A DNA stretch of 64,000 bases from the NCBI GenBank assembly GCA_028583405.1, contig CM053246.1, positions 23,098,412-23,162,411 on the forward strand, read 5' to 3'. The translations under genes and the position numbers were made by a program. The stretch is from Pogonophryne albipinna. Taxonomy: Eukaryota; Chordata; Actinopteri; Perciformes; Artedidraconidae. The notes below the pieces were generated by a model, which was given only the letters and a program-made list of their open reading frames with translations, was not told the DNA's origin and did not search any database. Shown piece after piece: positions 27,401 through 39,800 of this stretch (position 1 is its first letter; the number at the start of each line of letters is the position of its first letter).

Positions 27401-30400
27401 GTACACTTACATTTGACAACATTTGAATTACACCAAAGTCCTAAAGGTTATATATAATAACCCCATTTTTTCCTATCCACAGTCCTGTGCCAAAGGACAG
27501 AGATAAATTCTACTTCAAGCTGCGACAGAGCGTTCAGAAGAAGGTCGTGGTTTCAGTTCAGCAAATGTGCAACAAGGAGCTGGGCATCGAGAGGTGAGGA
27601 TCCCTGTAAGAGAGGTGATGCGTGACGAGGGCCTGCAGTGAGAACCTTCCACTGGCTGTGCTTTGTTATGGATCGGCAGGGTCGCATGTGTTGCACCGCA
27701 TTTATTCCTCACACATCTTCCCAGATGGGTTAGCTTTTCAAATGTTTGGAACTTCCTTCTAAGCCATACAAAATATTAAGCCTTGTTATATTACGACTTT
27801 CCAGATTAAACCACCAGTTTAGCTTTCTTTTAATAAGGACAGTGAGTGCACATACTTGTTGGTAAAATATTGCAGAGGAAAAACAACGAGGACAACAGAG
27901 GAATACTACTGTAACATTTCCCACTTCCTGCAATCTCCCCCATTTGTATGGCTCTACGTGCTCTAGCAGGCAGCAACAAAGAAGTAGGTCAGTTAACACT
28001 CCCCTCCTTTCTTCTTCATTCCCTCACCTCCTATCGCTATCAGAGGGAGACACCTGCCCTCTCTTTTATTTTTTAGTGCCAATGGAAACCTCTATTGTGT
28101 TCAGGACTCATTCCTTTCTGAGGGGCTAGGCACATGTTTGACAACACTTTATTGTATCCATATTCATTTGTGTTATAGCCTCTGTGTTGATGGTTAATTC
28201 CTTTGAAATGTTCTATGATTTGGCATCATGTGTATAGATGCAATAAGTTCTATTTTAACCCTGGGACACTTTGTTTAAAGAAAGGAAATCTTTCTATACA
28301 AACTGACAAAACCTTTTGAAAAATCACTCTGCATGACACTCAGCCGTTATATTTTCAAGCCCAATATGAACACACCTCATTAAGAGCTGGGATAAGTTAT
28401 TCTTATGTTCTTATATAATGCATTTCTGAATTGGGAGATTCCCATGCTGACCACTGGATGGCACCTCCACCTAAAGCTGAAGGGACTTAACTATAGCAAA
28501 GTGATTAGGATGTTATGATGAATTGCAAACAACACATGCAATGCTGCTTCAGTATAGTGCAAGACCTCAGGTATGTGTTTTAGAAGTTTGCCTGTACCTG
28601 TTTTCCTCTCTATTTCTAACATCCTGTGTGTCCATGCTTCCCTATTCTGTGTGAGGGGCAAAGCCAGAAGAGGCAGGGAGAGTTGATCTTGCATCACCCT
28701 GAATCGTCTTAAACATGCTACACAGGTCATCAAGATATTTTAAAACTGTGGCTAAAATATATTTATTACTTTTTTTAAATTGTGCAATGCACAGTTCAGG
28801 CTCTTACAGTTATTGTCAGATTGTCTGCTTGATGCTTGAAAGCTCATAACGCATCAACAGTAAAATATTTATGATTGTAGTTCAGTCCCACCCAACTACT
28901 GTGTGATCCCCTCTGCTGGTGAATCCAGAATGTACCTCAGCAGAGACATTTGTGATTATTGATTTGTGTTTTGTATCTCTTGTGTCTTCGCTCTAGGTGT
29001 TTTGGGATGCTGCTGAGTCCAGGACAGAAAGTGTGCAACAGTGACATGCATCTACTAGACATGGTGAGCTCAACCAACCTTCGCTTGTTTAACCAGACCT
29101 TTCATTTGTTAGACCTAAATAAGCACAACCAGAGTCAATAATGATGTTAATGCTATATTCAGCCAGTTATTATTACTGTGCTCTGGTTTTCTCAGTTTTG
29201 TTTGTCCTAGTATATATTTGTGAAACTGATAAATGTGCTTTTTTACAATATACAGTAATATCTACCTGTATTGATATTTTACATTTAAAATTGTACTAAA
29301 AGTTCTTAACCTATTCCATGTATTAATACCTATACAGGAGTCAATGGGGAAGAGCTCAGATGGGAAGGCCTATGTGATCACAGGAACATGGAACCCAAAC
29401 ATGGCAGCCTTCCAGCCGCTGAACGAAGACACCCCTAAAGGTGAGGCGAGGTTTTGTCCCCATAAATGTTGTGTCACACGCATATTATATTTTGATTTAA
29501 AACCAAGATAGCTGTAAAAAAACGACACCTTTGCAGTTGTATATTATTGACCAAACGCAGCAACTTTTGAATGTCAAAATGAAGTTAAAGAAAATACTTT
29601 GAAGTAAGTTACAACTATGCGTCAAGATAACCTGGTAAAATGTTTCAAAGTGAGTAAATTGTTTTCTTTTCAATTTACAGTTTCCTTCCTTAATACGATT
29701 TAGTGCACATGGCAGACATTTCTAGCTTTTTGAGTCGTTGTCCACAAGCTTTTGCTACATTTATGATCTGTGTTAATTGAGACCAGCATGTGCCTGTAGT
29801 GTGTACCGGTTGTGCATACACACATATGAAGTATAACATTATTTCCATTTGTCACACATGTGATGTGGGACTGCACAAAGCTCAAGGTCATGTCTAAAAA
29901 TGATTCAGTGCTTGCATTGAAGCCTCGATGTGATAATGTTATGCTAGAGAAGGACCTGTCCTTATGACCCATTACTTGTCCAGGCCTGGCACATTTTCGC
30001 ACATTTTAGTGTGATCACATCTTGTTAGTCAGCGAAGCCAAAAGAGATGTGGACACTTACTCGTGTGAGAAATGAAATTGAAAGCAACATTTTAGGAGAT
30101 TAATTTTATGCAAATCACTTTTAAGTGTTTGCTAGCATTTAAGCTACTGTAATCAGATAATTGAGGTTAAAACATGTCCTTCCTATAAAGGCTCTTTGCT
30201 TTGCTTTCATTAAGTTAGAGAAAGAGGGAGGGTTTATTTATTATGTCTTCTGTATTACGTATATTTACTTCTAGAACATACATTTAAAAAAGGAAAACAT
30301 CAAATTGAAAATTCATGATGTATGTATACAGTGCTACATTTTGTATTCTATACTTTATTTCATTCCATCTAATCCCAATTGGCATATTTAGCTTGTTTCC

Positions 30401-30774
30401 TCTTGTATTGCTATTCTGACTTTTTCTCTCATACACCAAATTCATTAAACCATTGTGTTAAACCTTAATATGGCTATTAAAGTCAAACTTAAACAGCTGC
30501 CTGAAATGTGTGATTGTGAATCAGAATGTGTTCAGAAATTCACATTTGAGTTTGTTCAATATCCTCATGTACTGTACCTGAGAAGAGGGACCAATGTTAT
30601 TGTATTTTAAAAGGGAAGCATGTATGTGTGTTCAGAGTGTATGCAGGCGCTTGCATTGCCAATTCCATTACAGCTAACAAACTAGACCACTTGACTCAAA
30701 AGCTCTGAGAATTTGACTTGAAGGTAGATGGCAGGTCTGTCAGAGCAGTCTTCCTCATGGGAGTCTGACAGTAT

Positions 30775-30858
<84 letters not shown>

Positions 30859-33800
30859 TTCACATTATCATAATTGCAATTTATATGCTGGCTGTTTGCT
30901 GCATCCCCCCTCCACCTTATCCTCTGGAGCTCTTCTATCAATTGAAGGCCAAAGGACCAACACAAATATCTTTAAATAAAGATGGTGGTAGTTAATTTGT
31001 TGCCTTCTGCAAGTTTATTACAATAATAAATCCTCCCTACTTGGAGATAACTTTGCCAGCACTTCTGTCTTTTTTCCTTTTGTTTATTCTCAGCTTATAA
31101 TTAAACTCTCCAAAGGTCATAAGCATTATGTGATTAATTAGTTTGAGGCTTACACCTCTGTATTATATTTCTTTATTATAAAGATAAATCATCAGTACTA
31201 TTAGCACAAGTTCAAGCCCCAAGGTTTAACTTTCCCACCTAAAAAAATACATTTATAGTCGTAATTTCTTGAGTTGAAGACATTAGAGTTATTTCCTTAT
31301 CCACTAGGGGGTGTGGCATCTCCACAGGATACATAGTATGCACTTCCTGCCACCATAGGCGATGAAAAGCTAAACACATAGGCCTGTATCTACATTTATA
31401 GATTTCTTTTTAACTGTAAAGTTAGATTTGACTAGTTCTTAAAATCAAACAGATAGTACACTACATTGACATAGGTAATAAAGGTTGGTTCAGACTCATC
31501 ATTGCGTGTCAGCTTCTGGACAATTCATTAGCGGGTTAAACAATGAGAGCTGTGTTGTACTTGCAGCTGTTTATCATGTGTACACTACACTGTAAAAACC
31601 TTTTTTCATTTGCAAACATTTGGCAAACAGGCTCACCCACTGAAATAAATATAATTATGTTTATCCACATAATATCCCCCAAAAATAAAATTGCTTTTGT
31701 TTTCTCTCTCTCTGTTTATCTCCAGATAAGCAGGTGTACATGACGGTGGCAGTGGACCTGGTGGTCACTGAGGTGCTGGAGCCAGTTCGCTTCCTGATGG
31801 AAACTCTGCTCAGGGTTTATCCATCAAACGAGCGCTTCTGGTATTTCAGCCGCAAGACCTTCAGTGAGACCTTCTACCTCAAACTCAGACAGGTATCTCT
31901 ACCTGCACGCATTCCCATACTTTACATAACATACTTAATGTGGTGTAGTTATTGCCTCTAGATATCCCAGGTCTTGGATGATTCATAGCCTCATTGTTGT
32001 GAGGTTATGAAGTAGTTGGTAATTCATGGACGGTTTCTGATTGATTGGATGGTATGTCCCTTTTAGACATTATGATTTTACACATTTGTGATTTGCCATC
32101 CTGTGTATACAGTTTGAGCCTTCCCTCTAATATCTCTGGGTGTTGGAAGAACATTGCAAAACCTCCTGAGAAGACCTTCCCGGCCTCACAAATGTCTCAA
32201 GAAGCTTTACAGCCCACAATGGCATCGTGTCCCAACTCCACGCCACAGCTTTCCATAACAAACATGGAAAGGTGGAGCAGGTGTGGTGCGATGGAGTTCA
32301 GAGCGGGCATTTGGAGGCGTGGTGGTGTTTCAGTGACCAGTGAAATACTGTTCCCCAGAGAGCTGAAATGTTCCTTGTTAGTGCTACATAAATGTGCTGA
32401 AATCGGTATAATCAGCTGACTCTCATTCCTCCCTGTCCATCTGTGCAGCTCCCACTTTTGCCTCCTTGCTCCATTATCCGTCTCTCATTGTGATGCTGGT
32501 GCATTGATGCTCAGCAAGACATTCCCTCTCCTGCCTACACAGTGTCAGATTTCTTTATTCTCACTGTCAAGTATAGGATGGGAGAATGTGTACTGTTTGT
32601 ATAGGAATGCTCAAAATCTCACGTTTGCACAGGTCAGTCACTTGTCTCTGAAGATGTATAGTAACCATGCTCATCTTCAACTCGGGCATTACATTTATCT
32701 TTGATGTCTGGCAGTTGAATAATAGTCACCACAATCCACTGACGTGACAAGTTTTGTTGATGGCAACAAATAAACGGTATTCCTCTTGGACCTTACTCTG
32801 TGTTGTATAATGGCAAACATCACAGGCCTTGAAATGTTTGCCCTTTGAGTTTTCCTCACAACTTGTCTTATTAAAAAGTGCTGCGAGATAAATCACTTTC
32901 ACTTACCTCCCATCAACACAAGGACACCCAGCTTTAGCAGTTGCTGCAGGTGCTTAATTTTTTCAACAGTTAAGCTGTAAGCTTCCTCTTTCCTGTTTCA
33001 AAGCAGATCTTCTTTAGCAGGCCACGGGGAGCTGGCAAAGCATTGGAGTGTGGGGAAGCTTTGGATTGTAGGGAGCTAATAAGAGACTGTGCCTCATTAT
33101 TGGCATGTGGGTAATTAACAGCGGCGCGCTGACTCGTCCGCCTGATTGCCTCTCTAGTTATCTCCTCAGAAAATGGAAGCGTGTTGGACTGGTGCTGTGG
33201 TTAAGAGCTAATTAAAAGATAATATTGTGAGGTTTTTTTGTGAAAGATGGTAATCAGAGGTGATACACATTACACACACACATATAAAAATATGTAGGCC
33301 TATTGTCTTATTTAGCCAAAAACTGTTATTAGCCAGCTGAAGTACCAGGGAGGCATTATCCAAGCCAACTTCTCAGAATGTTTTCTCCGTCGGCTTCACT
33401 AGAAAATGTAATTGGTGTCTGTTACACTGGGAAACAAACCTTCCAGGGCTGTAGGCTACATTACCTGTGTCAAGTCTACGTTTAACAGACTTAGACAGGT
33501 TGAGAATAAGTCAAGACTTCAGCTAAAGAAAATGTAAGTCTGCAGATATGTAAAAATGAAATATTTACATAGGCTACAAACATGTTTCTGCAAGTGTGTT
33601 TTTCCTGTTTCAAAAAAGAAAATCTATAAAGTGATCAGATTGGATGATTTCAAGACGAGCGACTAAAAGTTGAGCCAGCATTCAGAGGTAAATTAAACTA
33701 ATGGCTCAGAGTGATTCCGTCTGTTTACCAGAGATTTAAAAATATCTACAGATGAAAATTGTGAAAAAAAATTCTTGTTTATTTTCTGCTTGGAAAACCA

Positions 33801-36800
33801 TAATAGATAATACTCTGTTTATAAAGTGGATCTTTTTTGGACCAATTTTTCTCTCACCATTATTAATCACTGTTAATAATTCATCCCGTAGGCTTAACAA
33901 TTTCTCATAAACCATAGCAAAGCCAACATGTTACCCAATCCTCTTCAGAATTCTTCTAAAAATAGGCCGAGCTTGAGATTCACTCCCAATTGGTGCTCTC
34001 ATCACTGACTTGAGTTAGTCATTAGACGCCATGCGAGTGTGCAGATCGATGTGAATCATTGATCCATTCGACCAGGTGGAGGAGAGAGGTAGCAGCACTA
34101 CAGTAATTGAATAAACCAGAAATAAACATCAGTAGCTCATGGTCCACATCCAAGGTCAAGCCTATTGTAGTCTGGGTTGTTTTATATATTTCTTCAGTCT
34201 ATTATTATGGATTAAGGACTAGATTAAAGCTCTATTTAGCATTAACACCATATATTTCAAAACAAACTAATTTCAGGGATCATTGATGTATTTCTGCAAT
34301 TTTCTAGTTCATATGACTGAAGCAAACACTTTCAAAACATTGCCTGCCCAGAAACAAAAATTAATAGATGTAGATCTTTGTACCTGTCAAATGCAAGTCA
34401 AGTATTCACAAGAGTCCTGAGAAGTTGTTTATTTTATTAATTTCAGTTAATGTCTCCAACACAAAATATTGGGTGGCCGGTGTGCTCCCTCTTAGTCTTT
34501 AACGTCTTTCTTTCTTCCCCTCCATCTAATAAAGGTAAAAAAATGACAATCTCTTGCCACCAAAATATAAGCACATACAGTAGATGACCCAGATTATAAC
34601 CCACCCTATTCAGTCATCAGGGTTGGTTTAAGATAAAAGTTCATTCTGTTTTTCATTTTTTATTCAGTCTTTTAAATGGTCTTACCCTAGCTCCTGATAC
34701 ATGGCCCTTTTCTTCCTAATGTTGTCATCTGATTGGACGGTGAGCTCTGGCCTGACCACCTGCAAGATCAATACAGACAGTTGCTCAATGTTAGGTCCGA
34801 GGGTGGTCCTGCCACTCTCATACTGACACTTGAATACCGGCACTCGTTCTCTGGAGAGCTGGGACTGCTGTCTGTCCTGCAGAACTGAAAAGAGGGTTTA
34901 ATGGTTTGAGCACTCGTTTGTTACTCCATGACTCTGGTGCTTTTTATGCTGCCGTGATATAATCAGGTCCTTGATGCTGTAAATGAACATTTTCATACCG
35001 TATTATCCTCCTCTTCCTAACTTTCCTGTGCTTGAAGAGATCTGCATATAGAAAAGTGTTTAAAGATCGTAACTGCCCATCAGTTTAAGCCCTGTAGCAC
35101 CTGATTGTCTCATGGCTGGTGTACTGATGAACCATAGTAGTTAAAGACAATTTGTCAATGAATTTCTGTCAATGATTTTCTGTACATTTTTTGCCTGCTT
35201 ACATGCAGTATGCTTTGAATTATTGTAGAACATATCCATCTGATTTATCTTTTAATACTCAAGAGATAATAATGAAAGAAAATAAGCTTATACTGTACTT
35301 TAGAGGTATTTGTGTGTGTGTGTCTCCGTCTCCGGCTAGGAAGGTCGCATCAACATGCTCCCGTCTCTAGCACCCCCGCAGCCCGAGCTACGAGTGAAAG
35401 AACTACATTTACATGAAACTTCCGTTGGGTTGCTTTAAAGTCAAGCTTCAGTTTAAGATTCACCCTGTAATAGATGTAAAACATGTGATGGAGCATTACT
35501 AACCTGACTCAGATGGTTTGTTTCACCAAACCATCTAGGAAAGCTCCATTGGAAGCCATTTGGAAAAGGGCAGGCACTTTCAAAAATACTTGGCAGGTGA
35601 TTGGATCAATCTGTCTTATCACCTTCTATCATGGGCCACTTCTGATTGGTTAACAATGGCCGGTACATGTGGTGCACAGCACTTCTGATTGGTGTGGATG
35701 ACTGACACATAAAAAGAAAAAAATATATATATGTTAAAAAAAATCTCAGGCTTTGCGATTTGATAATCGCATCATTTAAAATCGCGATTTCGATTTAAAA
35801 TCGATTAATCGTTCAGCCCTAGTGTGTGTGCCGGCGCAGACTGAAAACTCGTCTCTTTCGACTCCACTTCGAGCAATACAATTTCTAACAAAGCACTTAT
35901 TATATACTAATAAAGGACTGGCTTATCTAAAACCAGTTGAGTAGCACTTGAAATGTTTTGGCTCTATGAAACCTGATGTACTTATATGATTCTGTTTTCT
36001 TCAAAGTTTGTATCTTCTTGGTCGAATGCACTTATTGTAAGTCGCTTTGGATAAAAGCGTCAGCTAAATGCAATGTAATGTGTGTGTGTGTACAGCAGGC
36101 ACCAGAGAGGGTGGGACAGAGCGATGCTGTGTATGAGGTGGTGAGTCTTCAGAGGGAGGCAGAGAGGAGCAATGAAGGACGACTGGCCTCGCCCACTGAG
36201 GAAGAGGAGGCTGATGAAGGTATGGATGTCTCCCTCCTTTTTCTCTCTCTCGCTCTCTCCTCAGTCGCTTGGATTCTCCTCATACTATACCGCAATACAT
36301 AATCATAACTGACAAAAGCCCGTCAGGCTTCACAATGCTTGACATTGTTGTTAAACTCCAACATTCTTTATCAGAATGCCCGCCCCCCAAAAAAACCCAC
36401 ACATATGTATATAGATACACAAATGCATCCAAGAGCCACATCTCAAAGTCATTTTTCTTGCATGAAAAATGCAAGAAACATTGCATAGCTCTGCACAAAT
36501 CCATCACTGTCATCAACATAACGAGAGACTTCTCTGAACTCTCTCAGGCACAAATAGCTTGTCAGAGCGAGCATTTACTTTACGTTTCACATATCTAGTG
36601 GGAGGGTATTTCTGGGTTCCATGAACGCCTCATCGAAATGAGATAATATGTCTAGATATTCAGTTTGAAATAGAGGTTTACCAACACACACTTTCTCAGT
36701 TTATTTTTTGGGCTGACATGAATCAACTGTGAAGTTTCATTTTGTTAAGGCACGTAAACATTGGCAGGGTTGTGTGTTTAACATGTTTATATATGTAAGT

Positions 36801-39800
36801 GAGGCATGGCATGAGATACTAGCTACATGTTGAGATTATGGGGAATGGGTTTTAGTGTGTGTTTGTTTGCGTATGTGTTAAAGTAAATGAAGGGATTCTG
36901 TGTGTTTCACAACAGATTTGATTTGTCTTTGTGGGTGTTTAATAACTGTAGGCAGAATTGTGTGTATGTGTGTGTGTGTGTTTTAAGCCTGTCCCAATCC
37001 TGTTAGGGTTTATACAGTAGCACTACTGGACTGCAGTGGAATATTCACCTCAGCCCATATGGATGTAAACATACAACATCTTAAATTAAAACCCATTGCT
37101 CTTTAATTTTCTGTAAAAAATGTTTACAAAATCCTGATACGCCAATACAGGAACATCGTACATTGGAGGCTCTTCCTCGTCTTATTTGGAGGCTTCTCTC
37201 TTTTCTCTGCCACTGTCAAACTCTTCTTCTTTGTTCATCTTCAAGCAGTAAAATATGTTTGCTGAGGCTGGAGCCACACGAGAACGGTAACTCAAACGAG
37301 CCAACATCGTTATCAAAAAAGTCTTCCGTCCACACGCAATAGGCACCAGAAACGTGTCCTTTCACACGAGACCGCTCGACCCACTGGAGACGCTGTAGTA
37401 CATATGACGGGCCTGTAAGTGGCGCTGTACTTCTGCCACAAAATACACCAAAAGCAGCGAAGAAGACTTCCGAGCATGGTTTCCATGGTTGCCCTTGTTC
37501 TCCGCCGTGGATTTAGCAGCAGAGGTGGGGAGAGGCAGGACTTTTTTTCTCCGGCAGGAGCAGCTGATCTCTGATCTCTTCTGTCCGATTAGACTTCACT
37601 CGCGTTTGTCCATATCGATCAGATCTAGCTAGTTCTAGATAATGATATGACTGCCTGAGTGTCACCTAAACAATAAGCGTCATTTTGACCGGAGAATTTT
37701 TTATTTCGGCTAACGGAAACTCTGCCGTGCGGGGGGGGGGGGGGGGGGGGTCTGCTGGAGGCAACTGCTGGGTCTTGTGAGATACCTGGACCTGGCTCGA
37801 CACACTCGAAAAACTGTTGTTGTTGCGCCGGTGACAGGGGTGAGCAGGAGAGGCGGGGCTATTGCGTCATCGTTATCAGAAAATTATCGTATAGGGCGTA
37901 GACACGGAGCCGTTTGGCCCCCCAGAGCGTTTCGTCCACAGATCTACCCACCTTGGGACCCGTTATCTGCGTTTCCCTGTCGGCCTCCTGTGGCTGAACC
38001 GTCTATAAGATAGAGAACTGTAGCGGATACGACCGTTACCGTTCTCGTGTGGGAGGCCCAAATTGTCACCCAAAGTCACGAATCAGCCGCCAAGGCCGAA
38101 GCTGACGGCTTTCACTGGCACTGCAGGAGCCATTCTGAGAGCCTTTTCTAAACCGCCCCCTCATCCCCCAGAGCTGAAAATTGGAGGCGCTCAGGGCCAT
38201 GAAGCTGGAGGTCGCCGTCATTGTGTACAGAAATGAATACATTCTTAGCGTAGATGCCACCGTTGTTCGCACACACGCATTCAATTCATGTGGATTTTTT
38301 TTTTTCACCTGCTTATCTGGAGGAAAATAGGCTCGAAGCTGACAATCTCGATTCTTTTTGTTTCCTTAGCTTTTCACAGCAGGCTTTGTGATTGTTTTTC
38401 ATTGTTTATCTATTTTTTTTATACACATGCAGGCAGACCCTTTGTGTGTATGTTCTGATTGTATACAGACTGCAATCAAACACATGCATACAACCATTCA
38501 GTTCATTTATAATACAAATATTATTAAAATCAACAATACAAGAAAAGTTTGATTGAGTAGACTCCGGTAAAAAAGGCAGTGACTAGTGCAAGACAAAGTA
38601 AAGGACATAAGTAGATTAAAATACTATAAATATGAGGGTAGAAGATCTTTATGGCACTACTAGGGGATTTCTGCTCAATTTCAATGTAGACAAAACCAAT
38701 CAACTAGTGGCTTCAACATCTGATAGATCCTATTTAAAAGTAATCCTAAAGTGAATGCACAGCTCCTCTCGGGATTAAAGGGTAACCTTAATGGCCCTCG
38801 TCTTCACAGTTTCTTTCATCACCTCGTTAGTTGGCAGTGGCATTGGACTCAGGCTTCTTCTCCACGTGCTCTCCGGCAAGAGGCTGCAGCTTTGTGCTGG
38901 GTCTGAAACATTTGAAAGGGCTCATCAAGCATTTATTAAGACCTGAAAAGCTCCTGCTGAGGCTGGAAGGTATAAAGGAGCAGCAGTGCATTGAACATAG
39001 AGGTGGCATGTTCTAGAAGAAAATGTCTTGACTCGTAATTTAATGCCAAGGAGTTATTAAAAGCTTCAGTGGTAGTGAATGAGGACGTGAAAGACTTTTG
39101 TTGCTGTTCGAACTTGTTGTTTGGTTATCAGTGAAATCTAACGCCTTGTTGAGTAGTTCATTGCCACCATAGGGTTTTCATACCCAGGTATCATTTTCAC
39201 TGTTTGTACTACGGTATGTGCTGGACTCTGCGTGGTGTGTGTGTCTGTGTTGTGTGTGTCTGTGTGTGTTTGTTCCAGTGGGCGGGCTCTGTGTGGCGAT
39301 CCGTTCATCTCTCCAGCAGCAGAGCAGGCCAGTCGGTCAATTAGTGTTTCTCCATCTAAACACAAGTGGTTCAATGTGCCGATTGCGTCTTGTCTGCCTT
39401 ACAAGCCAACAAACATAATGGAATTCCTTTCTAGATTTCGCTGTGTGCATCAATATTAACAGGTTTTTAAATGCAAACAGTTCAGACCTCGCTGAGATAC
39501 ATACAGTACATCAAAAAAGGTATATAAATATATAGGTATAAATCTCATTCCAGCAGACTTATGGCTGATGGCACATTACTCTCCACAAATCCTTTATTCA
39601 AGACCAAACAATGTGTCTTGTTGTCTTTGCATAGTAATTAACATGAAGGTAGCTCAACACATTTGGTAATATAACTTTTTAAAGCCATTGTCAACGAGGT
39701 GTTGATCTCAGAACTGTAGGTTAAAGATATCGGGAATTATCCATTTATGCTCTAAATGTTTGTTAAAACTGTGTGTGTCTGTGTTTCCTACAGATAGTGA

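Larger units (their letters stand above)
36220..39793 (+). other. rabgap1l intron 11
   Basis: No coding exon. It contains short GT-rich tracts (36841-36980, 39230-39270) and the inverted-repeat element at 37266-38058. The remaining sequence shows nothing recognisable. Confidence 0.65.

Noticed and set aside
30696..30979. Frames with alternating Thr-His or Cys-Val
   Set aside because: Translation of the CA microsatellite on each strand.
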